A program made the position numbers and the translations under genes. A stretch of DNA of 64,000 nucleotides from Turneriella sp. (GTDB lineage Bacteria > Spirochaetota > Leptospiria > Turneriellales > Turneriellaceae), in assembly GCA_019186965.1 (NCBI GenBank), contig JABARV010000010.1, positions 124,001 to 188,000 on the forward strand. Direction: 5' to 3'. The notes beneath the pieces were generated by a model. The model was not told where the DNA came from and made no database searches. It worked only from the letters and a program-made list of their open reading frames with translations. Below are positions 52,716-60,645 of the stretch, piece after piece (the stretch's first letter is position 1; each line of letters opens with the position of its first letter).

Positions 52716-53888
52716 CTATTGCAACGTGTCGCACTTCGCCCCGCCTAAAAGACGCACCTTAATTTTTTTCACCGCTTTGTCGGGGATTGAGCGCCACTTT
52801 GCTTCGTCGTAATTGCAAGTGTGCTTCTTGTCGGCTTTTTTCACTTCCACAAGGTGTAACACAAACGCTTCGCTACGCCCGCCTTCGCGTTCGCAGCCCA
52901 AGCAAGTGCCAGTGCGTATGTTTACCGCCGGCCACACCGGTGTGTCACTCAAACCGCCGCGTGATTGAATATCGCGCTCGTATTTCCAGCGGTTGACGGA
53001 GTAATAACACTTTTGAGCGTACACTGGCACGTCTTTATATTTTGTAGTACACCGTTTTTCTTTCTTGAACGAACCATCGCCACGGTCGACGCGTGCAGTA
53101 GTGCACGTTTCGCCGTCGGCAACTTTGTTGTACGAACGCACTTCGCGCCGTTGGGTAACGCCATACGCATCAAAAGGTTTCGAGTCGCACCAACTTGATT
53201 CTGCACGCGGTTTGAATGCCTCGATTTTAACGGTCTTTGTCCACGAGTGGCTTTCCACACGAACGTCGACGGTGCGCGTCATAAAGAAGAGAGAGATCAC
53301 CGTAACGAGAGCTGCCGCCGCTGCACCCCCGCCTATATACCACCACTTTTTTGATTTGGGTGCTGGCGGAGGTTCGGAAGGTAATCCACTTTTTTGCTGA
53401 GTAAAATCTTGTTTAGCGTTTGCTTTGGAGTCGGCAGCAAACCCCTCTGCGCCAGCGACTTGTTCGCTGCGCAGCGCCACCGTTTTTGCATCTTTTAAGG
53501 GGGAGCCACACTGCGTACAAAACTCGGCTTTTGCAGCGTTGGGAGTACCGCAGTTGCCGCACTGTTTATCCGCACCGGTGTATTCATGGTCTTCAAGCGC
53601 AATGGCTTCTTCGTCGGAAGGGAAATAGCGCGCGGAAGTGTCTTGCGCCGAACCGCAGTTGGGACAAAATTTATGCGTTACACCCAAGAGTTTTTTCGTG
53701 TTGCAGTATTTGCAATCCCACAACATTTGAAACACACCCGCATCTTCAACGCGGTCAACACCCGGCGGCAACGGTGGAGGGGGTGGTTTTTGCGCACTGG
53801 GTTCGCCGTTTTGGGGCGTGGGTGGCGTGTCGCCTTTGGGGTTCTCGGTTGGAAAACCAGGGGGAAAGTTTTGCGGTTCGTCTGCCAT
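52716..53888 (-). CDS. Membrane protein with two N-terminal zinc ribbons
   Basis: A 390-residue protein. Residues 1-48 are Pro-rich. Two zinc ribbons follow: CKYCNTKK...FCPNCGSAQD (residues about 58-82) and CGNCGTPNAAKAEFCTQCGSP (about 110-130). A disordered linker leads to one membrane helix (WWYIGGGAAAAALVTVISLFFM). The C-terminal 180 residues are extracytoplasmic and rich in Cys (eight or more), for example CEREGGRSEAFVLHLVEV. The zinc ribbons would be cytoplasmic. No function is known. ATG 53888 has no clear ribosome site. Confidence 0.75.
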   Translation of the reverse strand: MADEPQNFPPGFPTENPKGDTPPTPQNGEPSAQKPPPPPLPPGVDRVEDAGVFQMLWDCKYCNTKKLLGVTHKFCPNCGSAQDTSARYFPSDEEAIALEDHEYTGADKQCGNCGTPNAAKAEFCTQCGSPLKDAKTVALRSEQVAGAEGFAADSKANAKQDFTQQKSGLPSEPPPAPKSKKWWYIGGGAAAAALVTVISLFFMTRTVDVRVESHSWTKTVKIEAFKPRAESSWCDSKPFDAYGVTQRREVRSYNKVADGETCTTARVDRGDGSFKKEKRCTTKYKDVPVYAQKCYYSVNRWKYERDIQSRGGLSDTPVWPAVNIRTGTCLGCEREGGRSEAFVLHLVEVKKADKKHTCNYDEAKWRSIPDKAVKKIKVRLLGGAKCDTLQ

Positions 53889-53975
53889 AAGATACGGTGC
53901 TTGTTGTTTTACAGTGTGTCAACCACAAAGAACGGTATATAAGAACGGTATATTAGGAAAGTAACTATTCCTACC

Positions 53976-54088
53976 AGCCGCAAGTTTGGATTATGTCACA
54001 TTAGGGGGTAACTACCTCTTATTATGTCACATGAAGGGATAACTATCCCTACGATTGATTAAGTAGAAAAATCACAATTTTTTGCTGT
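53976..54088 (-). repeat. Dispersed head-iteron-tail repeat, cluster D (inverted)
   Basis: Read on the minus strand, this cluster has the head (GCAAAAAATTGTGATTTTTC, ...CAATCGTA), the unit GGATAGTTATCCC with TTCATGTGACATAAT, a second unit GGTAGTTACCCCC with TAATGTGACATAAT, and the tail CCAAACTTGCGGCT. The tail matches that of cluster A at 12 of 14 positions. It occupies most of the 320-base gap before the lytic transglycosylase; the rest shows nothing clear. Confidence 0.85.
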
Positions 54089-54208
54089 GCACCAAAAAAT
54101 GCTTGACGCGTCGTTTAAAAATTGTATCGTAAATCGAAAAAAAGCCGATCTTTTAAGCAAGCCTATGTGCCACACAAGTGAACAATTAGGTATATTGCAA
54201 GGAGGATT

Positions 54209-54895
54209 ATGGAAAACTCAACCAAGGTTTCCCGTAAGAAGCGGATTGATACTGCTTCTAAGCCTATCCGGTTTACCCACCGTCCTGCTTTCTTTTTTGT
54301 TGGTTTCGCTACTATTGCGGTAACCGCAGGGCTCTTTTCTGCGTATCCCAAGTGGCAAAAGCAAGACACAGAAAATTGGGTGTACACCTACGTCACCGAG
54401 CATTTCCCAGGAAAAAAACTCGAGAACACCCAAAAACTTGCACAAATTATCTACCGTGAAGCGCTAAAGCTCCGCCTGGATTTAGCGGCGGATGGAAGCT
54501 CGTTTGACAGGACAGCCCTTCTTTTAGGAGTTATCCAGCTCGAGAGTGAATTTAACAGAACGGCAAAGTCTCGCGTGGGTGCGCGTGGGTTTATGCAACT
54601 GATGCCTGCTACGGCAGCGCTTTTGCATGGCCGGCCACTTTCTACCGAAGAGCTTACCGACGCTGAAACTAATATTACTCTTGGAGTAACTTACCTAAAC
54701 GAGATGATCCGCGAAATGGGAAGTATTAAAAAAGCTTTACTCGCGTACAACGCAGGTCCGGGCGCTGTTCGGCGTTGGGGGGGAGTGTCCTCATACTATA
54801 CACGGGTTGTTAAGGGACACAACCAGTTTCTTTTGTACCGCGACACGAGGAACAATTCACGCATGTTCGTTCTTACACAGTTACTCGGTGAGTAA
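54209..54895 (+). CDS. Membrane-anchored lytic transglycosylase (SLT family)
   Basis: A 228-residue murein hydrolase that cuts peptidoglycan glycan strands to 1,6-anhydro ends. One N-terminal helix (PAFFFVGFATIAVTAGLF) anchors it. The SLT domain covers residues about 100-220: IQLESEFN with catalytic Glu112, GARGFMQLMPATA, NITLGVTYLNEMI and ALLAYNAGPGAVRRW, then YYTRVV. AGGAGG lies five bases before ATG, which fixes the start. The stop codon lies in a small duplicated stretch (TTACTCGGTGAGTAA). Confidence 0.92.
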   Translation: MENSTKVSRKKRIDTASKPIRFTHRPAFFFVGFATIAVTAGLFSAYPKWQKQDTENWVYTYVTEHFPGKKLENTQKLAQIIYREALKLRLDLAADGSSFDRTALLLGVIQLESEFNRTAKSRVGARGFMQLMPATAALLHGRPLSTEELTDAETNITLGVTYLNEMIREMGSIKKALLAYNAGPGAVRRWGGVSSYYTRVVKGHNQFLLYRDTRNNSRMFVLTQLLGE

Positions 54896-54967
54896 CCCAG
54901 TTATTCGGTGAGTAAGAACTTGCTATTGTGTTTGACGCGCTGAATTTTTTTATTCTTCCTTTCTGTT

Positions 54968-55510
54968 ATGTATAACCAAGCCGATTACAGCCGCACTACC
55001 AAACGTGCGGGACAAAAAAGGTGGCGTGGTTTTTTATTTTCGACCTTAATTGTTCTTTCAATTGCGTTTGTCATTCAGTTGGGATTTCGGTATTTATTTT
55101 TTTTCCCCATGCGTATAACATCCGACAGTATGGCTCCTGAAATTTTAGCGGGCTCTAAACGTTATTTTCTCCATGCGAAATTGGGCAAAATTGGTATAGG
55201 GGATATTGTTCTTGTACGCTCGTCGCGTGCAGATGTCGAATACCTTTGTCGTGTCGTCGCTCTCGATGGAGACAAAGTCCAAATTGTCGCAGGAAAATTT
55301 TTAGTAAACGGGCAAACGAAAATTGAACTTAAACCACGCCTTTCTATACCAGAAGATTTGAGCTTTAAAATGCAAGAAGTAGAAGTACGCCCCAACTTTT
55401 TTTTCTGTCTCAACGATAATACACAAAACACAAACGACTCACGCACACAGGGTATTTTTGCACGCTCACAAATTGTTGCGAAAATTTTTAAGCCAAAGTT
55501 TTTTTTCTAA
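54968..55510 (+). CDS. S26-family signal peptidase I with Cys in place of the catalytic Lys
   Basis: A 180-residue membrane protein with one N-terminal helix (FLFSTLIVLSIAFVIQLGF). The S26 boxes are clear: MRITSDSMAPEIL with the nucleophile Ser54, KIGIGDIVLV, EYLCRVVALDGDKV, and NDNTQNTNDSR at the end. In bacterial LepB the third box reads Y(I/V)KR..GLPGD, with Lys as general base. Here that position is Cys94. The enzyme may be inactive, altered in mechanism, or specialised. The gene's end overlaps the next start in TAATG. Confidence 0.82.
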   Translation: MYNQADYSRTTKRAGQKRWRGFLFSTLIVLSIAFVIQLGFRYLFFFPMRITSDSMAPEILAGSKRYFLHAKLGKIGIGDIVLVRSSRADVEYLCRVVALDGDKVQIVAGKFLVNGQTKIELKPRLSIPEDLSFKMQEVEVRPNFFFCLNDNTQNTNDSRTQGIFARSQIVAKIFKPKFFF

Positions 55511-56427
55511 TGCCCAACAAAGACCGCGATGAGTTAGAGCGGCGTTTTCGCACTCGTATTTCTACTTTTGTAAAAAAGCAAGCAGAAGCTCTCGGTAAAG
55601 AAGAGAAGGAAAAAATTTTACGACAATTTACTCCTTCGCTTCAAGAACTTCTTGATGTTAAAGGATTTCGCGACGATCCCCTTGACGAAGAAGATGCAGA
55701 CATCCATCCATTTAACGATGTTGTGCATAAGTATCCTAACAAAATTTTATATCTCACGACCGACGAATGCCCTGTGTATTGCCGTTACTGTACGCGCAAA
55801 CGAAAAACTCTACTTTCCGAAGGGCATAAAGCGACACCCCTTACAAAAATCGTTGCATACCTTGGTGAGCGTCCAGAAATTTGCGAAGTCGTTTTTTCAG
55901 GAGGAGATCCGATGATGCTTCCCAATAGCGACCTTATCCATCGGATGCATACTTTTTTATCGGTAGAGTCGATACACTACGTGCGCATACATACGCGTGC
56001 AATTACCACCCAGCCTAGTTTATTTTCTAAAAAATTTTTGCATGCACTCAAAGAATTGAAAATAAATTTTTTAGAAAGTATGATTGCTTTTGTCTTCCAC
56101 ATCAATACTCCCTACGAAATAAATCCAGAAGTTCAAGAGAAAATCAAAGAATTACGTGCGCTCAAGATACCGCTTTTTGCACAATCTGTTCTTCTTAAGG
56201 GAGTAAACGATGATGCGCAAATCCTTGCAAAACTTTATCGTGTATTACTTTCCGTAGAAATTCAACCTTATTATTTACACCAACTTGATCGCGTCACGGG
56301 CTCTGCGCATTTCGAGGTTAGCGACACACGCGCAAAGGAGATCTACTCAAAACTTAAAGAACTAATACCGCCCTATATGCTGCCACGGCTTATGCGTGAC
56401 TCTAAAAAAGGTAAAATTTCTTTATAG
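55510..56427 (+). CDS. Lysine 2,3-aminomutase family radical-SAM enzyme (KamA/EpmB-like)
   Basis: A 305-residue radical-SAM, PLP-dependent aminomutase. The 4Fe-4S motif is CPVYCRYCTRK (Cys87, 91, 94). VVFSGGDPMML, RIHTRAITTQP, QSVLLKGVNDDAQ and QPYYLHQLDRVTGSAHFEV are the family blocks. YMLPRLMRDSKKGKISL at the end holds the likely PLP lysine. At about 305 residues it is shorter than catabolic KamA and closer to EpmB, which makes beta-lysine for elongation factor P. No efp or epmA is nearby. It is translationally coupled to the signal peptidase by TAATG. Confidence 0.88.
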   Translation: MPNKDRDELERRFRTRISTFVKKQAEALGKEEKEKILRQFTPSLQELLDVKGFRDDPLDEEDADIHPFNDVVHKYPNKILYLTTDECPVYCRYCTRKRKTLLSEGHKATPLTKIVAYLGERPEICEVVFSGGDPMMLPNSDLIHRMHTFLSVESIHYVRIHTRAITTQPSLFSKKFLHALKELKINFLESMIAFVFHINTPYEINPEVQEKIKELRALKIPLFAQSVLLKGVNDDAQILAKLYRVLLSVEIQPYYLHQLDRVTGSAHFEVSDTRAKEIYSKLKELIPPYMLPRLMRDSKKGKISL

Positions 56428-56442
56428 AGAGAACCTCGAAAA

Positions 56443-58017
56443 TTATTTTTTATTTTGCGGTAAAGTCGGGCTTTCTTTTCCTTGCATCCAGGCTTCAAAA
56501 TCCTTTTCTTCGCGTAACGGTGCATAAAGTTTAAGGGTGCGAAAATTTCTCTCGAGTTTTTCGCGTGCATTTGGATTTTTTAAATACGCAGAACCTTTTA
56601 TCTTTACCTCTGCCCAATTTCCTGCATGCGCAAGCGACATCAAATGCAAATTCATTTGTGCGGGAGTTAAGTTCTGCATCTTATTAAATTCGAGAGAAGC
56701 TAAAGCGAATTCTTTGAGCGCAAAATGCGAAACCGCCCGCCAGGCAGTAAAGTCACGGTTTGTATCGAGCTTTTTTGTAAATTTATCGGTAAGTTCAAGA
56801 ACGCGGTGGTATTCTTCTGCTTGAAAAAGTACGCTAATCGCGACGGGTAAATCAGAAAAAGCGTACGCAGGTATTGTCGCTTCGCTTTCGTCTTCATCGC
56901 TGGTGTCTGTTTCATAAATACGCGAGGCAAACTTGGTGGCGTTTTTCATTTCTTTTTTCTGAATTGCGCGTTTCATTGCGACAAGGTTTATAAAAACAGC
57001 ACTTTCCGATTTTTTTGAAAACCGGCAATACTCTGTATCGTCTTTTGCTGTCGAGATAGCGGCAAGGCAATAGACGCGGCGCAAACTCGCCCGTGTTGAA
57101 TCTTTTAGCTCAATTTCATCTGCAAGGGCTTTAGCTTTTTTTGCATGCGTTAAAGCATCGTTATAATTAGAAAGGCCATAGTGCGACTGTGCAGCGTTAA
57201 GCCGTGTATAAAAATTAAGCGTTGTATCGTTTGTATTTTTTTCAAGCACCGCCGCAAAATAGCGGAGCGCATCTTTGTACTTTCCTTTGCGCCGTTCTGC
57301 CATACCCAATTTATACGCAGCACGGGCGTCTCCCGAATCTTTCCAAATCAGTTTATACGTCGTTATTGCCGCGTCGTGTTCTTGTAATTTTTCGTAGTGC
57401 CTTGCGATATGCCAGCGAAATGAATTCCAATGGGCGTCTAACGAAATTGCGTTTTTAAAAGTCTGGATTATTTCTCGTCGCAACGGTTTTAGTGTTGATT
57501 CTTCTTCACCTTTTGCCTGTAGCTCGTGCAATTTTTTTTCGAGGTTAAGCGCTTTTTCGACGCTATCTGCTCCTTGGATGTTTTTATCAATCGGTGGCGT
57601 ACTGCTATTTTCTGCTTCCAAGCGTATTTTATCAAAAAGTTCGCTTTTTTCTCCCATCTCTTGCAAAAGGTCTACGTAACGCAAAGATTCACTGTACATT
57701 TTTGCTTGGCGGCATAAAATTACCATTTTCCAGTAAGCGACTTTTTTAAATTTTTTCGACATCCGCCTTGCTGCCGCAGCGCGAAAGTAGGGAATACTTT
57801 CTGCGTATTGCCTGCGCGACTCGAGAATAAGCCCAATGTAAAGATGAGGATCTCCTGAGGGTTCGCCATTTTCAATTGCCGCTTCAAAATGTTTACGTGC
57901 GGTATCGAGCGCACCTTGCGAATACGCTTTTTCACCCAAAAACATCTCGGTACTTTTAGCTACAAGGCTTGGCGCTAAAAAAAATAAAGAAAGAATTATT
58001 AAAGCATAAAATTTCAT
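56443..58017 (-). CDS. Periplasmic TPR-repeat protein
   Basis: A 524-residue exported helical-repeat protein. Its signal peptide is KFYALIILSLFFLAPSLVA. Tetratricopeptide-like repeats follow across the length: GEKAYSQGALDTARKHFEAAIENGEP, PHLYIGLILESRRQYAESIPYFRAAA, AAYKLGMAERRKGKYKDALRYFAAVLEKN, AAQSHYGLSNYNDALTHAKKA. It is probably a scaffold for envelope assembly. ATG 58017 overlaps the stop of the TolC-like gene (ATGA), so it is the last gene of the mlaC operon; the longer frame from 58038 lies inside tolC. Confidence 0.82.
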   Translation of the reverse strand: MKFYALIILSLFFLAPSLVAKSTEMFLGEKAYSQGALDTARKHFEAAIENGEPSGDPHLYIGLILESRRQYAESIPYFRAAAARRMSKKFKKVAYWKMVILCRQAKMYSESLRYVDLLQEMGEKSELFDKIRLEAENSSTPPIDKNIQGADSVEKALNLEKKLHELQAKGEEESTLKPLRREIIQTFKNAISLDAHWNSFRWHIARHYEKLQEHDAAITTYKLIWKDSGDARAAYKLGMAERRKGKYKDALRYFAAVLEKNTNDTTLNFYTRLNAAQSHYGLSNYNDALTHAKKAKALADEIELKDSTRASLRRVYCLAAISTAKDDTEYCRFSKKSESAVFINLVAMKRAIQKKEMKNATKFASRIYETDTSDEDESEATIPAYAFSDLPVAISVLFQAEEYHRVLELTDKFTKKLDTNRDFTAWRAVSHFALKEFALASLEFNKMQNLTPAQMNLHLMSLAHAGNWAEVKIKGSAYLKNPNAREKLERNFRTLKLYAPLREEKDFEAWMQGKESPTLPQNKK

Positions 58018-59369
58018 TCTTTTTGTTGCTCCTGCCATGCTTTAAGCGTCGCTTGGTCACCTACTTCCATCGCCAGTTTTGAGGCGGCGAGGCACAGGTT
58101 AAACTCTGCTTCTGCGACTTCTTTTTCTGTCAAAAGTTGAGCGCCAAACGCCTCGATAAGATCTTTTGCATTTCCTGTACCTGTCGTGTACGCCGTCATT
58201 TCTGAAAGGGACCATTTGTTTGCTTCTTTGTATTTTTTTTGGCTAAGCCCTAATTGTGCGCGTTGCTTTTCAAAATCCCACATTGCCATCGCAACTTTTA
58301 GCGGCACCCCTGTCAAAGCTTCTTTTTCCTGTGCTTTAAGTTTTTGGTACTCAGCTTCAGCACGTTCTACCTTGGCTTTTGTATTTCCAAAATCCAAGTC
58401 CCATTTAGCGCCAAAAACAACCGCGAACCAATTGCGGTTGTAAGGGTCGAATGCATAGCTCGATTGCTGCTGGTCGCGTACATTTGAATAGTTAAGTTCC
58501 GTTCTACTTGCAAGAAAGAGTACTGGCAAATTCGCTCCTTTTTCCATTTCGACTTGGTGCTTTCGCGCCATAAGCCCCTCGGTGAGTGCTTTTAAGTCTG
58601 GGTTGTCTTTGTGTGCAGCGGCAATAAGGCTTTCTAAATCGCGGGTACTTTCAACAACATGGGGAAAATCGGATTCAAGAACAAGGAGCGATTCCTTTTC
58701 TCCCAAGAGATGCCCCAACGCAAGAGACGCTGTTTTTTTATTCGCGAGCCACTCCGCGTTAAAACGTTGCAACTCAAGGGCAAAAAGTTTAAGGCGTGTT
58801 AAATCTTTGCGCTGCACTTCTCCCGTTCCTTTTTTGTAGAGTTTTTCTGCTTTACTTAAAACAGTCCCCATTTTTTCATTTGCATCATCCAAAACGGTCT
58901 TTAAGCGGTTGAGCAAAATAATCTGCAAGTACAGTTGCTTGTACTCAAAAATTGTTTTGTTAATTTGGCTTTCGTGTAAGTAGTTTGCACCTAAAACCGC
59001 GTGGTCAGCTGCTTTTTTTCCATCTTTGATGCGCCCAAAACTAAAAATGGGGTATACCGCTTGGAGTTCTGCGTGGACGTACGGCCCCCATTTACCGTAA
59101 TTAAGTTTTGTATACTCGGGAGTACCCCGCGATTCAAAAATGGGGGCAGCGTACGTTAAAAAAGAAAGCGTCGGGTAATCCAGCGCAGAAGCTTCGGTTT
59201 GGTACGCAGAAAAACTTAGGATTTGCGCTTTGCTTTCGAGTATCTTTGCGTTGTTTTTAAGTAGCTGCGTTAGCCCTTCTGCAAAGCGGATGGGCTTTTC
59301 TGCGTAGATACCTCCACACAGAAACAAAATAATTAGCGATTTACTTATTAATTTTTGCAATCCGGTCAC
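58014..59369 (-). CDS. TolC-family outer-membrane efflux protein
   Basis: A 451-residue outer-membrane channel of the TolC family. Its signal peptide is LISKSLIILFLCGGIYA. The mature protein is dominated by long coiled helices with the internal duplication of the family (KLYLQIILLNRLKTVLDDANEKMGTVLSKAEKLYKKG; and AEAEYQKLKAQEKEALTGVPLKVAMAMWDFEKQRAQ). Beta segments such as YVHAELQAVYPIFSFGRIKDGK carry the conserved PIFSFGR-like entry. It starts at GTG 59369, overlapping mlaC. With MlaC and a TPR protein it may move lipids or other compounds across the envelope. Confidence 0.88.
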   Translation of the reverse strand: MTGLQKLISKSLIILFLCGGIYAEKPIRFAEGLTQLLKNNAKILESKAQILSFSAYQTEASALDYPTLSFLTYAAPIFESRGTPEYTKLNYGKWGPYVHAELQAVYPIFSFGRIKDGKKAADHAVLGANYLHESQINKTIFEYKQLYLQIILLNRLKTVLDDANEKMGTVLSKAEKLYKKGTGEVQRKDLTRLKLFALELQRFNAEWLANKKTASLALGHLLGEKESLLVLESDFPHVVESTRDLESLIAAAHKDNPDLKALTEGLMARKHQVEMEKGANLPVLFLASRTELNYSNVRDQQQSSYAFDPYNRNWFAVVFGAKWDLDFGNTKAKVERAEAEYQKLKAQEKEALTGVPLKVAMAMWDFEKQRAQLGLSQKKYKEANKWSLSEMTAYTTGTGNAKDLIEAFGAQLLTEKEVAEAEFNLCLAASKLAMEVGDQATLKAWQEQQKE

Positions 59370-59967
59370 GCAATAATTTTATAAGGTGCTTATACCCCTT
59401 TTTTCGGATAATAGAAGAAAATTGGTTTCTAAAATCTAATAGTGTCGATGCTTCGTCGACATGCACATCGTAAAGTTTTAATCCGTTTTCGGTGCGGTAG
59501 AGATAAAACTCTACTTTGAAATTTTGTTTTCGGTGCGGCACTACGGTGTTTACAACAAGCGCTTCTTTGCCAAACACTTCGTCGTTTTCAATCCTTTCAG
59601 AAATAATTTCAATAGGGATTTTGGCGCTCAACACTTTTTGCGAGGGAATGTTGGCTTCGACAATACGGTTCGCCATAAGTTCGTGGAAAAGCCCTAGAAA
59701 ATCTTTTTGTTGCGCGGGACTAATTTTCGCGTAGTGGTCACCCAAAGCGAGTTTTCCTACTTCATCGACGTCTAAAATAGAAAGCGCCAACTCGCGTGCG
59801 CGGTGCGAAACGTCTTTTTGTTTTTCGGGAGTATAATCTTCAGCAAGTTCGCCACGCAGGGTCTCGAAACTATTGATGACGTTCTGCATATATTCCAAGC
59901 CTTCCCCCGCAAAAAGAACTGGAGCAAAAAGAAGGCTAGTAGATAAAAAAATACAGAACCGATACAT
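59341..59967 (-). CDS. mlaC: MlaC/Ttg2D-family periplasmic lipid carrier
   Basis: A 208-residue exported protein of the MlaC (ABC-transporter auxiliary, toluene-tolerance) family, which ferries phospholipids across the periplasm. Its signal peptide is FCIFLSTSLLFAPVLFAG. The fold text LALSILDVDEVGKLALGDHYAKISPAQQKDFLGLFHELM matches the Y....L and A.... helices of the family. VNTVVPHRKQNFKVEFYLYRTENGLKLYDVHVDEASTLLDFRNQFSSIIRKKG is the diagnostic C-terminal part. It precedes a TolC gene rather than mlaD/E/F, which are not seen in the window. Confidence 0.88.
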   Translation of the reverse strand: MYRFCIFLSTSLLFAPVLFAGEGLEYMQNVINSFETLRGELAEDYTPEKQKDVSHRARELALSILDVDEVGKLALGDHYAKISPAQQKDFLGLFHELMANRIVEANIPSQKVLSAKIPIEIISERIENDEVFGKEALVVNTVVPHRKQNFKVEFYLYRTENGLKLYDVHVDEASTLLDFRNQFSSIIRKKGYKHLIKLLRDRIAKINK

Positions 59968-59975
59968 ACTGTTGC

Positions 59976-60146
59976 TTATTTCTTTTTACGAAAATAAGCA
60001 ACAATAATGATAATTGCCAAAATAACAATCACTACCTTGGCAACATGCCACAAAGTTCCGACTAAAAAGGGAATTGTTCCGCTGGGTAAAAAAAGTACCA
60101 GCGCCACAATCGCGAGAATTAGAAGAAGCACACTTGGTTTTTTCAT
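59976..60146 (-). CDS. Small two-helix membrane protein (56 residues)
   Basis: ATG 60146 to TAA 59976 encodes 56 residues: KKPSVLLLILAIVALVLFLP, a short GTIPFLVGTLWH loop, then VVIVILAIIIIVAYF and a KKK end. Two membrane helices with flanking Lys make a sensible hairpin. The stop lies eight bases before the mlaC start, so it probably leads the mlaC-tolC-TPR operon. No family is known to me. Confidence 0.6.
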   Translation of the reverse strand: MKKPSVLLLILAIVALVLFLPSGTIPFLVGTLWHVAKVVIVILAIIIIVAYFRKKK

Positions 60147-60229
60147 TCGCTTTTTTCTTAATTTGAAAGCTTCGTGTCAAGCCAAATTGGAAGGAGTACG
60201 TACGAAAGGGTGAATTTATTTGCAAAATG

Positions 60230-60257
60230 TTGACGGCGTGTCTAAAAGACGTACTCT
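60230..60257 (+). promoter_or_regulatory. Possible rpsU promoter
   Basis: TTGACG at 60230 with TACTCT at 60252 (16-base spacer) lies about 45 bases before the rpsU start, in the gap between divergent operons. The -10 box is weak. Confidence 0.35.
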
Positions 60258-60299
60258 ATCCGGTCGGGGTTAAAGATACCTAACACAAACGGAGGTTTA

Positions 60300-60533
60300 G
60301 TGCAAAAACTAGCAGATATTTCACAGCACTTTTCAAATGGGATTGAAGTGCGCGATAGCGAGCCCGTCGAAGGTGCAATTAAAAAGTTCAAGCGCGAGGT
60401 TGCCAATTCAGGCGTTCTTACCGAACTTAAAAAAAGAGAATTTTTCGAAAAGCCAAGCGTTATTAAACGCCGTGAACGTGAACAGGCTGAGCGTAAGCGT
60501 TTCCGCAAAAAAAATACTTACAGCGAAGTCTAA
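60300..60533 (+). CDS. rpsU: Ribosomal protein S21 with N-terminal extension
   Basis: A 77-residue S21 protein of the small ribosomal subunit. The core is IEVRDSEPVEGAIKKFKREV, then ELKKREFFEKPSVIKRREREQAERKRFRK, basic throughout. The usual protein starts right before IEVRDSE. Here GTG 60300, with GGAGG five bases upstream, adds about 13 residues (QKLADISQHFSNG). No other start in frame is better. It precedes dnaG, the classical rpsU-dnaG arrangement. Confidence 0.92.
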   Translation: MQKLADISQHFSNGIEVRDSEPVEGAIKKFKREVANSGVLTELKKREFFEKPSVIKRREREQAERKRFRKKNTYSEV

Positions 60534-60603
60534 ATCTTGCCCCAAAATTAATCTTTTGGATTGTTCTACAATCTATAGGCATAAGTTTTTGCACGATAAT
60601 GTG

Positions 60604-60639
60604 TTTTATTTTTTGCACTCTACGTAGCAAAAAATAAAA
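60604..60639 (+). terminator. AT-rich hairpin between rpsU and dnaG
   Basis: TTTTATTTTTTGC and its perfect 13-bp complement surround a ten-base loop, ending seven bases before the dnaG ATG. In E. coli an attenuating terminator lies at the same place and keeps primase low. The same role here is inferred. The gap has no other visible element. Confidence 0.55.
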
Positions 60640-60645
60640 GTCCCT

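Noticed and set aside
53420-53942. Plus-strand frames opposite the zinc-ribbon gene
   Set aside because: The minus-strand protein has two complete zinc ribbons and a membrane helix. The plus-strand translations show no domain.
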